Below, piece after piece: positions 8,483 through 17,645 of a DNA stretch of 64,000 bases; positions within the stretch are counted from its first letter, which is position 1; every line of letters begins with the position of its first letter. The notes beneath the pieces are model-generated. The model saw only the letters and a program-made list of their open reading frames with translations, ran no database searches and had not been told where the DNA came from. The stretch spans positions 1-64,000 of the forward strand of contig VGDX01000008.1 in the NCBI GenBank assembly GCA_016869535.1, written 5' to 3'. The position numbers were made by a program, and so were the translations under genes. The DNA comes from Alphaproteobacteria bacterium. Its GTDB lineage: Bacteria; Pseudomonadota; Alphaproteobacteria; Rhizobiales; Methyloligellaceae.

Positions 8483-11400
8483 CTAGGATGCTGACGGAAT
8501 GGCTCTCGGCCCCGACAGCGCCGCCAGTGGCGCTTGGGGTGGCGCCTGCACTTCGAGACCTTCCGGCGTTTCGGATACCTCCGGCGCACGGGAGCGCTCG
8601 CGTTCGCGGCGCTTGCGGTGGCTGGCAAGCGCGGCGAGCAACGTGCCGACATCCTTGGCCGGCATGGGCTCGCCGTAATAATAGCCCTGACCGAATTCGC
8701 AGCCGATCGAGCGCAGATAGTTTGCATCGGCAGAGGCCTCCACGCCTTCGGCCACAACCTCCTTGCCGAGCTCATGCGCGAGCGTGATGATCGAACGGAG
8801 CACAAAGGGCGTCTGGCCGTTGAGGCCAGAGTCACGCACCAGCGAACGGTCCACCTTGATGGTGTCGCACGGGAAGCGGTGCAGATAGCTCAACGAGCAA
8901 TAGCCGGTGCCGAAATCGTCGAGCGCGAGAGAAGCCCCGAAGCTCTTGAGCCAGGTCAGGATCTCGACCGCCCGTTCCGGATTCTCCATGGCCAGGGACT
9001 CGGTGATCTCGAGCTTGAGCGTGCCCTTGGGTACTGTCTCGCGCGCGAGCAGCAACCTGATTTCCTGGACCATGTCCTGCCGGAAGATTTGCCGGCTCGA
9101 TACGTTGACGCTGACGAATAGCGGATCGCGGTCGCGCGGCAGCACCTTTTGCCAGCGTGCCGCCTCTTCAAGCGCGTGGCTCAGCACATAACTGCCAAGC
9201 TCGACGATCAGCCCCGATTCCTCGGCGAGCGGAATGAAATCCTCGGCGGCGAGGCGCCCTTGCGTGGGGTGGTCCCAGCGAATCAAGGCTTCGAAGCCGG
9301 CTAGCTGGTTGGAGGCGAGCCGCGTGATCGGCTGATAGAGGATAGTGATCTGCTGGCGCTCCAGCGCCATGCGGAGGTCGCTTTCGAGCGGCAACCGGGT
9401 CTCGCCCTCCTCCCGCATGGACGGGGTAAAAATCTCGATGCGGTCGGCGCCGGCGCGCTTTGCCCTAAGCATGGCGATCTCGCCTTCGCGCATCAGGTCT
9501 TGCGCCGTTATCTGACGCCCGTCATGGACCACGAGCCCAATTGAGGCGGTCAGGATGATCTCCTTGGCGCTTATTTTCATCGGCGTCCTGAGCGCGCGTC
9601 TCACCCGTTCGGCTAAGGTCGCCACCTGATGCGGATCGGTCTCGGAGATGAGAAGGATGGCGAATTGATCGCCGCCAAGCCTCGCCAGCGTGTCTTGCGG
9701 GTTGAGATGCCTGGCCAGCCTTCGCCCAAGCGTCAGCAACATGCTGTCGCCGATGACGAGCCCGAAGCTTTTGTTCACGTTCTTGAAGCGGTCGATGTCG
9801 ATGAACAGCACGGTCGGCCGGTTGGCCTGCCCCTCTGAAGCGCGGGTGAGCGCACCCTGCAAGCGGTCCATGAACAATTCACGGTTCGGCAGTCCGGTAA
9901 GGCTGTCATGCACGGCGTCGTGCAAGAGACGCTCCTGGGCACGCTTGAGGTTGGTCACGTCGCGCATGAGGCCGACACAACGCAAGAGCCTCGCGTTCTC
10001 GCTCGACGCGGCATGCGCCCGGAGGTCGTACCAGAGATAGCTGCCGTCCTGACGCCGCAAACGGAAATCGATCTGCAAATCGCCGCCGAGCTTCTCCTGC
10101 AACGACCACAGCATGAGGCGGAAACGCTCACGGTCGGAGGCGTGGACATGTTGAAGAAATTCTTCGAGCGGGGCATCGAGACTACCCGGATCGAGACCAA
10201 GTTCCATCTCGACGTCCTCGGAGATGGTGATGGTGTCTCGCGCCGCGTTCCATTGAAAGGTATGCGCGCCGGACCCATCGACGGCGAGCGACTTCATCTG
10301 CACCTGGCTGATAGGTCCCAATTCCAGCGGTGCGATGCCGGAGCGGAAGGCGAACTGCGTCACGGTAAAGCCGAGCAGAACGAGTATGAGCACGAGCCCC
10401 GATACCAGTCCGGCGACCACGATGTCGCCGGAGAGCTTGCCAAGCACCACCAGGGCGGCACCGAACAGCCAGACAATGAGCAGCATCCAGCTCGGGATCA
10501 AAGACAAGGCGCGATCCTGGCCGCGCAACGCGAAATAGACGATGAGCCCGGTACCCATGCCGGCAATGAGCACCATGGAGGCGCGGGCGAGGCCCGAGGC
10601 CAGCCGCGGATCGATGATGGCGACGATGATCAGCGCGAACTGGGCGGCGATCCAGCCCCAGAACAGCATCTTGATCCAGCCATGCCACAACCCAATGCGG
10701 AGGAAGGTGTAGAGAAAGAGAACCAGGCTCGCGGCAAATCCGACTTCGGCGGCGGCACGATAGAACGCGGTACGGTCGGGACCGACCGGGAACAGCTTGC
10801 TCCAGAAGCCGAAATGAACGCAGAAATAAATCAGCACCACCCAGGCGATGAGCGCGGTCGCCGGAAAGATGGCGCGGTGGTTCGCCGCGAAGATCGCGGT
10901 CAAGAAGATGGCGAGCAGGCCGGTGATGCCGAGCAGCACGCCGTTGAACAACATGCGGTCCTGCTGCTTGGCCTGATAGGCATTGGGATCCCACAGATGC
11001 AAGGTCGGTACTTGTGGCGAGCCAAGTTCGGCGGCGAACGTGACAGTCTGCCCCGGCTCCAGATTGAGCCGGTACATATCGGCGCGATCGCTCTTCAGGG
11101 GTTCGGGACGGAAGCCGAGTGATGGCGTGACGGCGACGATGCGCGACGCATCGAGCTCGGGCCAGAACACGCGCGAATTGACCAGCGAATAACGCGGCGC
11201 CACCAGCCAGCGCACGATACGCTCCGATGTCGGATTGGACAGGGCGAACACGAGCCAGCTCGGATTGGTGCCGGGAACCGAGGCGCCTACCGCCATGCGG
11301 CCGATATAGCCATCGGGTCCTGGTGCTGTTTCGATTTGCAGACGGTCGCCGCGGCCTTCGTACAGTTCGCCTTTGGCGGTGATGTCGATCTTGGCTTCAT

Positions 11401-11551
11401 CAGGATCGACGGGAATCGCCTCGACGGCGTGCGCCATGCCGGACGCGAAGGCAGCGACAGCGAACAATACGGCTCCGGCGGACGCGGCCAAAACCCCGCC
11501 ATGCCGAAAAGGCGCCGCTCTATCTTGCGATGTGGCGAATGATTTCGCCAT
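8483..11551 (-). CDS. Membrane sensor: 7TMR-DISM, PAS, GGDEF (degenerate) and EAL domains
   Basis: At 1022 residues this is the largest protein in the window. The order is: N-terminal signal/anchor (about 15-40); a periplasmic 7TMR-DISMED2-like domain (about 60-180); a seven-helix 7TMR-DISM membrane region (about 195-395, beginning LFNGVLLGITGL); a PAS domain (about 410-530) with the PAC-like segment QDGSYLWYDLRAHA; GGDEF (about 545-700); and EAL (about 725-980). The GGDEF signature reads RLGGDQF, so cyclase activity is doubtful. The EAL domain looks intact: GFEALIRW, LEITES, DDFGTGYCSLSYL, VVAEGVEA and QGYYYGEP. I infer a c-di-GMP phosphodiesterase controlled by an unknown periplasmic ligand. 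Confidence 0.92.
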   Translation of the reverse strand: MAKSFATSQDRAAPFRHGGVLAASAGAVLFAVAAFASGMAHAVEAIPVDPDEAKIDITAKGELYEGRGDRLQIETAPGPDGYIGRMAVGASVPGTNPSWLVFALSNPTSERIVRWLVAPRYSLVNSRVFWPELDASRIVAVTPSLGFRPEPLKSDRADMYRLNLEPGQTVTFAAELGSPQVPTLHLWDPNAYQAKQQDRMLFNGVLLGITGLLAIFLTAIFAANHRAIFPATALIAWVVLIYFCVHFGFWSKLFPVGPDRTAFYRAAAEVGFAASLVLFLYTFLRIGLWHGWIKMLFWGWIAAQFALIIVAIIDPRLASGLARASMVLIAGMGTGLIVYFALRGQDRALSLIPSWMLLIVWLFGAALVVLGKLSGDIVVAGLVSGLVLILVLLGFTVTQFAFRSGIAPLELGPISQVQMKSLAVDGSGAHTFQWNAARDTITISEDVEMELGLDPGSLDAPLEEFLQHVHASDRERFRLMLWSLQEKLGGDLQIDFRLRRQDGSYLWYDLRAHAASSENARLLRCVGLMRDVTNLKRAQERLLHDAVHDSLTGLPNRELFMDRLQGALTRASEGQANRPTVLFIDIDRFKNVNKSFGLVIGDSMLLTLGRRLARHLNPQDTLARLGGDQFAILLISETDPHQVATLAERVRRALRTPMKISAKEIILTASIGLVVHDGRQITAQDLMREGEIAMLRAKRAGADRIEIFTPSMREEGETRLPLESDLRMALERQQITILYQPITRLASNQLAGFEALIRWDHPTQGRLAAEDFIPLAEESGLIVELGSYVLSHALEEAARWQKVLPRDRDPLFVSVNVSSRQIFRQDMVQEIRLLLARETVPKGTLKLEITESLAMENPERAVEILTWLKSFGASLALDDFGTGYCSLSYLHRFPCDTIKVDRSLVRDSGLNGQTPFVLRSIITLAHELGKEVVAEGVEASADANYLRSIGCEFGQGYYYGEPMPAKDVGTLLAALASHRKRRERERSRAPEVSETPEGLEVQAPPQAPLAALSGPRAIPSAS

Positions 11552-11585
11552 TCCTCCCCCGTCTCTCGGCGCTTACCCGACCGCG

Positions 11586-12173
11586 CTAGCAGCGCGTGTC
11601 GCTGTCAAGCAACGCGTACAACAGATGATCTTGCCAAACGCCATTGATCCGCAGATAGCGTCGCGCGATGCCCTCGCGCTTGAAGCCCGTCTTCTCCAAC
11701 AGCCTTATCGACGCCGTGTTGGCCGGCAGGCAGGCCGCCTCCAGCCGGTGCAATTCAAGCGAATCGAACACAAAAGGGATAACAGCGCGAACGGCCGCCG
11801 TCATGTAACCCCGCTTCGCGTATTTAGCCCCGACCCAATAGCCGAGCGTGCAGGATTGGGTCACGCCCCGGCGCACATTGCATAGGGTAAGGCCGCCGAC
11901 GATTGCCCCGGTCTGCGCCGAGAACACGAACAGGGCGTAGCCCACGTCCTCGCGGAGATCGCGGAGATAATGACGCACGCGGCGGCGAAACGAGGCTCGC
12001 GACAGCTCGTCATTGGCCCAGAGCGGCTCCCAAGGCGTCAGAAACTCGCGGCTTGCGGCCCGAAGCTCGGCCCAGGCGGGATAGTCCGACATTTGCGGCG
12101 AGCGTAAATAGACCCGCTCGGATTCGATGACCGGCCCGAGATCGCTTGGAGTGGCTGCTCGCAACAAGGCCAT
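11586..12173 (-). CDS. GNAT N-acetyltransferase, RimJ/RimL type
   Basis: This 195-residue acetyltransferase has the RimJ/RimL layout: ERVYLRSPQMSDYPAWAELR at the start, the acetyl-CoA region LGYWVGAKYAKRGYMTAAV and the C-terminal ANTASIRLLEKTGFKREG. RimJ acetylates the N-terminus of ribosomal protein S5 in E. coli, and close relatives in alphaproteobacteria sit beside the M16 peptidase as here (14 bases apart). The actual substrate cannot be read from sequence. Probably part of the thrC-M16-GNAT operon. Confidence 0.85.
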   Translation of the reverse strand: MALLRAATPSDLGPVIESERVYLRSPQMSDYPAWAELRAASREFLTPWEPLWANDELSRASFRRRVRHYLRDLREDVGYALFVFSAQTGAIVGGLTLCNVRRGVTQSCTLGYWVGAKYAKRGYMTAAVRAVIPFVFDSLELHRLEAACLPANTASIRLLEKTGFKREGIARRYLRINGVWQDHLLYALLDSDTRC

Positions 12174-12187
12174 CGGCCGGATACCTC

Positions 12188-13468
12188 CTAGGCGGCTTTG
12201 GTCGACGGAATGGTGAATTTTTCCGTCACTGCATCGAACCTTGCAACATGCCGAATGGGCCCAACCGTGGCAAGGCTCACTGGCGAAACCAACAATCTCT
12301 CAACCAAGGCTTGTATATCGGCGGCTTCGATCCGCTCGACCTTTTCAATCAGCTCTTGAGTGGTGAACACCCGGCCGTGAATGAGGATTTGCCGGGCGAG
12401 CTGCTCGGCACGCGCGCTCGAGCTTTCGAGCCCGGCCAACAGGCCCATCTTGAGCTGCGCCTTGACCCGGGAGATCTCCTCCGGGCGGAAGCCATGCTCG
12501 GCGGCGCGCACCAGCTCATCGCGAATGACGGCGAAGAGTTCGTGCGCCCGCTCAGGTCCGCTCGCGGCATGCACGGTGAACATACCGCTGTCGATCAATC
12601 CGCTGGAGAAAGCATAGACGGAATAGCAGAGCCCGCGCCGTTCCCTCACCTCCTGAAAGAGCCGCGAGGACATGCCGCCGCCAAGCACCCCGGCCAGCAT
12701 CTGCGCGGTGAAATAGTCGGCATGACGGTAAGGCGGCGCTTCAAAAGTCAGCACGATGTGCGTCTGCTCGAAGGACTTGTCCATGCGCCGGAAACCACCG
12801 GAGTAGACGGCCGTGGTGGGCGGCATCGTCGGGCTGATATCGAGCGCGGCGAAGCGCCGTTCCGCTTCCGCGACAAGAGCCTCATGCTCGACGGCACCGG
12901 CCGCCGCGAGCACCATGTTGGGGGCATGATAATGCGCCGACAGATATGCGCCGAGATGGTTCGGCTTGAAACCTTTTACACTCGCCACGGTGCCGAGGAT
13001 CGGACGCCCAAGGGACTGGTCGGGAAAGGCCGCCTCCTGGACGAGATCGAAAACGATGTCCTCGGGCGAATCCAAACACGCGGCGATCTCCTGAAACACC
13101 ACCTCCTGCTCGCGGGCAAGTTCGACCGGGTCGAAACGCGGCGACAGAATTATGTCGCTCAAGATGTCGAGGGCGAGCGGTAGGTCCTTGCGCATGACGC
13201 GCGCGTAATAGGCGGTGGAATCGACGCCGGTCGAAGCATTGAGATCGCCGCCGACGGCCTCGATCTCTTCGGCGATATCATAAGCGCTCCGGCGCTCCGT
13301 CCCCTTGAACGCCATGTGTTCGAGAAAATGGGCGACGCCATGCTCGTGTTTCGCCTCGCTCCGGCTACCGGCTCCGATCCACACGCCTAGCGACACGGTT
13401 TCGACTTCCGGCATGGTGTGGCTGACCACGATCAGACCGTTTGCCAGTTGTGAAACTTGCACACTCAT
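12188..13468 (-). CDS. M16 zinc metallopeptidase, processing-peptidase-like
   Basis: This 426-residue pitrilysin-family peptidase carries the inverted zinc motif HFLEH at 47-51 (GVAHFLEHMAFKGT). The downstream glutamates of the active site lie in EEIEAVGGDLNAST and in the segment around EQEVVFQEI near residue 125. It resembles mitochondrial processing peptidase beta, to which alphaproteobacterial M16 proteins are related. There is no signal peptide, so it is probably cytoplasmic, unlike the M16 pair at 46488-49306. Its start overlaps the thrC stop by 4 bases (ATGA), implying translational coupling. Confidence 0.93.
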   Translation of the reverse strand: MSVQVSQLANGLIVVSHTMPEVETVSLGVWIGAGSRSEAKHEHGVAHFLEHMAFKGTERRSAYDIAEEIEAVGGDLNASTGVDSTAYYARVMRKDLPLALDILSDIILSPRFDPVELAREQEVVFQEIAACLDSPEDIVFDLVQEAAFPDQSLGRPILGTVASVKGFKPNHLGAYLSAHYHAPNMVLAAAGAVEHEALVAEAERRFAALDISPTMPPTTAVYSGGFRRMDKSFEQTHIVLTFEAPPYRHADYFTAQMLAGVLGGGMSSRLFQEVRERRGLCYSVYAFSSGLIDSGMFTVHAASGPERAHELFAVIRDELVRAAEHGFRPEEISRVKAQLKMGLLAGLESSSARAEQLARQILIHGRVFTTQELIEKVERIEAADIQALVERLLVSPVSLATVGPIRHVARFDAVTEKFTIPSTKAA

Positions 13469-14898
13469 GCACGCACCTTGGAACGGATTTCTTTAGCGCC
13501 GTCCCGCGTGCGGCTATGCCCGGCGACAAAGTCGGCGACCTTGGCGTAATCGTTGGGAAGCACGGTGCAGCGCTCGTGCTGACCGAGTCTGAGTCTCAAG
13601 CGCTCGGGCTGCTCCGGCACGCGGCCGGAGGCACGCTCGACGGCTTCGGGAAACTTGGCGGCGTGTGCTGTCGCGAGCACGATCATGGGCGTGGTGCCGA
13701 GGCCCGTCTCCTGACGCGCCGCGGCAATCCCCACCGCGCTATGCGGGTCGGCAAGCATGCCCGTTTCCTCGGCCAACCCTCTAATCGTCATCTCCGTCGC
13801 ATGCTCGTCGATCGAATGCGCCGCGAACAGGCCGCGCAGGGCTTCGAGCTCGGCATCATTCAGGCGAAAGGCCCCTGTCTTACGCAATTCCCCCATGAGC
13901 GCCCTCACCCGAGAAGCATCGCGGCCGGCAAGCTCGAACAACAGGCGCTCGAAATTGCTCGCAAGCTGGATGTCCATGCTCGGGCTTGACGTGGCGATCA
14001 CGCCTTTTGGCTCATAAATTCCGGTACTTAGTGCCCGCGGCAGACTGTCGTTGAGGTTCGTGGCGATAACGAGGCGCGCGACCGGCAGGCCCATCGCCCG
14101 GGCCGCGTAACCCGCGAAAATATCACCGAAATTTCCGGTGGGCACGGTGAAGGCCACTTCGCGCTGGGGCGCACCGAGGCTCACCGCCGCGGTGAAATAA
14201 TAGGGAATTTGCGCGAGAATGCGGGCGAAGTTGATGGAATTTACGCCCGTCAACGCCCGAGATGCACGCAAACCTTCATCTCCGAGCAACCCCTTCAGGA
14301 TCGACTGGCAGTCGTCGAAATTTCCCTCGACAGCGATGTTGTACACGTTGGGCTCTGACACAGTCGTCATCTGGCGGCGCTGCACGTCGCTGATGCGACC
14401 CTTGGGATGCAGGATGAAAATGTCGATGGCTTCGAGCCCGCGAAACGCCTCGATGGCGGCCGCGCCCGTGTCGCCGGACGTCGCGCCGATCACCGTGGCA
14501 TGCACGCCCTGGCGCAGCAGCGCGCGGTTCATCAGCCGCGCCACCACCTGCATGGCGAGGTCCTTGAAGGCGAGCGTCGGTCCATGAAACAGCTCGAGCA
14601 GAAACATGTTCGGCGCGATCTGCTGCAAGGGCGCGACGGCAGGATGGTGAAAGCTGTCGTAAGCCTCCTCGAGCACGGCTTCGAGATCGTCGAGGCAGGG
14701 ATCGCCTTCGAGATAGGGCCGCATGACCCGGTATGCGGCGTCGGCATAATCGAGGCCGGCGAGCGCGGCGATGTCGCCAGGCTTAAGCCGAGGCCAGGCT
14801 TCGGGCAGATAAAGACCGCCGTCGCTGGCGAGTGCCGCTAGCATCGCGCCCTCGAAAGAGATCGCCGGCGCTTCGCCGCGCGTTGAGATGAATTTCAC
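13465..14898 (-). CDS. thrC: Threonine synthase
   Basis: ThrC converts O-phosphohomoserine to threonine with pyridoxal phosphate. The PLP lysine is K112 in HGPTLAFKDLAMQ. The phosphate-binding region ATSGDTGAAAIEAF and the VPTGNFGDIFAGY motif are present. The 477-residue length matches the longer class with the N-terminal Thr_synth_N domain (KFISTRGEAPAISFEGAML). It is the first gene of the thrC-M16-GNAT operon. Together with thrB at 4843 it completes the last two steps from homoserine. Confidence 0.96.
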   Translation of the reverse strand: MKFISTRGEAPAISFEGAMLAALASDGGLYLPEAWPRLKPGDIAALAGLDYADAAYRVMRPYLEGDPCLDDLEAVLEEAYDSFHHPAVAPLQQIAPNMFLLELFHGPTLAFKDLAMQVVARLMNRALLRQGVHATVIGATSGDTGAAAIEAFRGLEAIDIFILHPKGRISDVQRRQMTTVSEPNVYNIAVEGNFDDCQSILKGLLGDEGLRASRALTGVNSINFARILAQIPYYFTAAVSLGAPQREVAFTVPTGNFGDIFAGYAARAMGLPVARLVIATNLNDSLPRALSTGIYEPKGVIATSSPSMDIQLASNFERLLFELAGRDASRVRALMGELRKTGAFRLNDAELEALRGLFAAHSIDEHATEMTIRGLAEETGMLADPHSAVGIAAARQETGLGTTPMIVLATAHAAKFPEAVERASGRVPEQPERLRLRLGQHERCTVLPNDYAKVADFVAGHSRTRDGAKEIRSKVRA

Positions 14899-15057
14899 GA
14901 CCGGCCTCTTGGCGGGAACTGGGGGACTCGGGAGGGGACCCTAGCGGGCGGCGGGGACGCCCGCAACCGGTGCATGTGATCCAAGGTGAATGCCATAATA
15001 GCGCCGTCACACTCACGTCTGTACTATCCGGACATCGTACAATTCCGGGGGTTACAC

Positions 15058-16473
15058 ATGAAAAAGTCCGTACTCGCTCTGGCACTGGTCCTGGCCTTCA
15101 TCCCAATGCTTGCGTCCGGGGCCGAAGCCATCACCGAGGAGGAAGCGCACGCCATCGGCGTCGACGCCTATCTCTATTTCTATCCGATCATCACCATGGA
15201 CGTGACGCGCAAGCAGCTGACCAATGAGGAGTCGAAGCCAGGTGTTTTGGGCGGCCCTGCGAACGGCTTCGCCAATATCGAGGCGTTCCCGACTGCCGAT
15301 ATGCGCTCCGTGGTGCGGCCGAATTTCGACACGCTCTATTCCAGCGGCTGGCTCGACCTGACCGAGGAGCCCATGGTGGTGTCAGCCCCCGACACGGACG
15401 GACGTTATTATCTGCTGCCGATGCTCGACATGTGGACGGATGTATTCGCTTCGCCCGGCTGGCGCACGACCGGAACGCAAGCCGGCAATTTTCTGGTAAC
15501 GCCGCCCAATTGGAACGGAACCGTTCCCGACGGGTTCACGCAGATCAAGGCGCCGACCCCTTATGTGTGGATCATCGGCCGCACCAAGACCGATGGTCCC
15601 GCGGACTATGAGGCCGTGCACAAGATCCAGGCCGGCTACAAGATCACGCCGCTCTCCCAATGGGGGAAGGAGCCGGCCCCTCCGACAGTGACGATCGATC
15701 CCTCGATCGACATGAAGACGCCGCCGAAGACTCAGGTCGACACCATGAAGGCGGGACCGTATTTCGCCTACGCGGCCGAGCTGCTCAAGCTGCATCCGCC
15801 GCATATGACCGACCAGCCGATCATCGCGCAGATCAAGCGCATAGGCTTCGAGGCGGGCAAGAGCTTCGACCTCGATAAGGCCGATCCCGCGGTGAAGAAG
15901 GGGCTGGATAGCACGCCGGAAGCGGCGCAAGCCCTGATGGCCTGGAAGGTGCCGACGCTCGCGCGCGTCGCCAATGGCTGGTCGATGAACACCGACACGA
16001 TGGGTGTCTACGGCAACTATTATCTCAAGCGCGCGATGGTTTCCCAAGTAGGTCTCGGCGCCAATCTCCCCGAGGATGCGATCTATCCGCTGAACCTCGC
16101 GGATGAAGACGGCAAACCGCTTGATGGCGCCAGCAATTACACAATCCATTTCGACAAGGGCGAGATTCCTCCGGTCAAAGCCTTCTGGTCGATCACCCTT
16201 TACGACCTGGACGGCTTCCAGATCGCCAATCCACTCAATCGCTAGGCGGTCTCAAGCTGGATGCCGTTCAAATACAATCCAGACGGCTCGCTCGATCTTT
16301 ATTTCCAGAACGAGAGCCCGGGCGGAGACAAGGAGGCGAACTGGCTACCCGCGCCGAAGGGTCCCTTCAATCTGACCATGCGCCTCTATGCGCCGAAGAG
16401 CGAGGCGCTGACCGGCAAATGGAACCCGCCGCCGGTCGTGAAGGTGCAACCTGTTCCCATCACGGCTCAATAG
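15058..16473 (+). pseudogene. DUF1254/DUF1214 secreted protein gene interrupted by one in-frame TAG
   Basis: ATG 15058, preceded by GGGGG, opens a frame with a signal peptide (KKSVLALALVLAFIPMLASG). A long DUF1254 domain with the VVRPNFDTLYSSGWLDL and GRYYLLPMLDMWTDVF blocks follows, and then the start of DUF1214. At 16243-16245 the frame meets TAG just after NPLNR. The same frame continues without shift through [20 protein letters not shown] and [17 protein letters not shown] to TAG at 16471-16473, completing the normal C-terminus of the family. So a single substitution separates two otherwise perfect halves of about 395 and 75 residues. It may be a recent nonsense mutation, an assembly error or read-through. 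Confidence 0.85.
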
Positions 16474-16491
16474 CCGGCAAAAGGAGCGCGC

Positions 16492-17553
16492 CTAGTATTT
16501 GACCACGGCGCGGCCGACAATGCCGCCGCTCCGCAGGAGGTCGAGTGTCTCGTTGACGTCATCCAGACGGATGGCCTTGACCGTATGCTTGACCTTGCCC
16601 TCTTGCACAAGCTTCACGACCTCGGCGAGATCGTTGTAATTGCCCCAGAACGAGCCGTGATAGGTGTATTCGCGGGCAACGAAGGGGAACAGGGGGATGT
16701 CGATGCGGTCGCCGACAAGGCCGACGGATGAATAATGCGCCCCGACCGACAATAAGCCGAACCCAAGCTGGATCATCTCCTTGGCACCGGCACAATCAAT
16801 CACGGCGTCGATCTCCCCCTTGCCTGTCGCGCGGGTCAGCTCCTTACGAATGTCGTCGAGCGATTTGCCCTTGATGTCGATGACGTAGTCGGCGCCAAGG
16901 TCCTCGGCGGCGGCAAGCTTCTCCGCGTTGCGGCCGAAGGCGACGACCGTCGCGCCGCCGCCGAGAAGCTTGGCGTATTGGATGGCATAGGTGCCAAGTC
17001 CGCCGACGCCGAACACGGCAAGCACGCGATCCGGACCGAGCGCGCCGGCATCGCGCAGCTTCTTGATGCCGCGATACGGTGTCAGACCCGCATCGGTAAG
17101 CGGCGCGAGCTCTTCGGCCTTCAGCTTGTAGCGCTTGTCGACCTTGATGAGATATTGCGCCGGAACGGGAACATATTCCGCGTATCCGCCATAGGGACCG
17201 AAGCCCGGCCATTTTCCGTGGGGGCAGATTTGCGTGTTGCCTTCATGACAGTGACGGCAGGTCTCATCTCCCCATCCCCCGACAACGACGACTTGGTCGC
17301 CCTCTTCGAGGCCGGCAGATTTCGGCACGAGACTGCCGATCTTGTGCACTTCCCCGGCGATCTCGTGCCCCAGTGTCATCGGGAAGATCGATTCGACGTA
17401 AGGACGAAAATAGCCGTCAATCAATTGCACGTCAGTGCGGCACATGCCGGCGGCGCCGACCTTGACCAGAACCTCGTTCGGTTCGATCTCGGGGATTGGA
17501 ACATCCTCGAGGACCAAAGGCTCATTGTAAGCATGCATTCGTGCGGCGCGCAT
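16492..17553 (-). CDS. Zinc-dependent alcohol dehydrogenase (MDR family)
   Basis: This 353-residue medium-chain dehydrogenase/reductase has catalytic zinc ligands C38 and H63 (with E64) and probably the aspartate in APLTDAGLTPYR near 153. The NAD-binding motif is GVGGLGTYAIQYAK near 180. The structural zinc loop reads D96, C99, C102, C110. The acidic first ligand in place of Cys resembles the Glu98 arrangement of Sulfolobus solfataricus alcohol dehydrogenase. Substrate is unknown; a primary or secondary alcohol with NAD(H) is the family default. It is convergent with the DUF1254 gene and lies 92 bases downstream of surf1 on the same strand. Confidence 0.88.
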   Translation of the reverse strand: MRAARMHAYNEPLVLEDVPIPEIEPNEVLVKVGAAGMCRTDVQLIDGYFRPYVESIFPMTLGHEIAGEVHKIGSLVPKSAGLEEGDQVVVVGGWGDETCRHCHEGNTQICPHGKWPGFGPYGGYAEYVPVPAQYLIKVDKRYKLKAEELAPLTDAGLTPYRGIKKLRDAGALGPDRVLAVFGVGGLGTYAIQYAKLLGGGATVVAFGRNAEKLAAAEDLGADYVIDIKGKSLDDIRKELTRATGKGEIDAVIDCAGAKEMIQLGFGLLSVGAHYSSVGLVGDRIDIPLFPFVAREYTYHGSFWGNYNDLAEVVKLVQEGKVKHTVKAIRLDDVNETLDLLRSGGIVGRAVVKY

Positions 17554-17645
17554 TACATCCCTCTTCAGTCATGACTCACCCATAAAATACTATCGGCATT
17601 TGTCATTTCGGCGAAAGCCGGAAATCCAGAGCGACCACGCTCGCG

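Noticed and set aside
9908..11122. A 404-codon open frame on the plus strand opposite the GGDEF/EAL gene
   Set aside because: It lies wholly antisense to a well-supported gene. Its product is low-complexity (rich in Glu, Gln, His, Arg), as expected from the complement of G+C-rich coding DNA, and shows no family motif.
12146..13183. A 345-codon open frame antisense to the M16 peptidase gene
   Set aside because: Composition is shadow-like, rich in His, Arg and Gly, and it conflicts with a clear HFLEH peptidase on the other strand.
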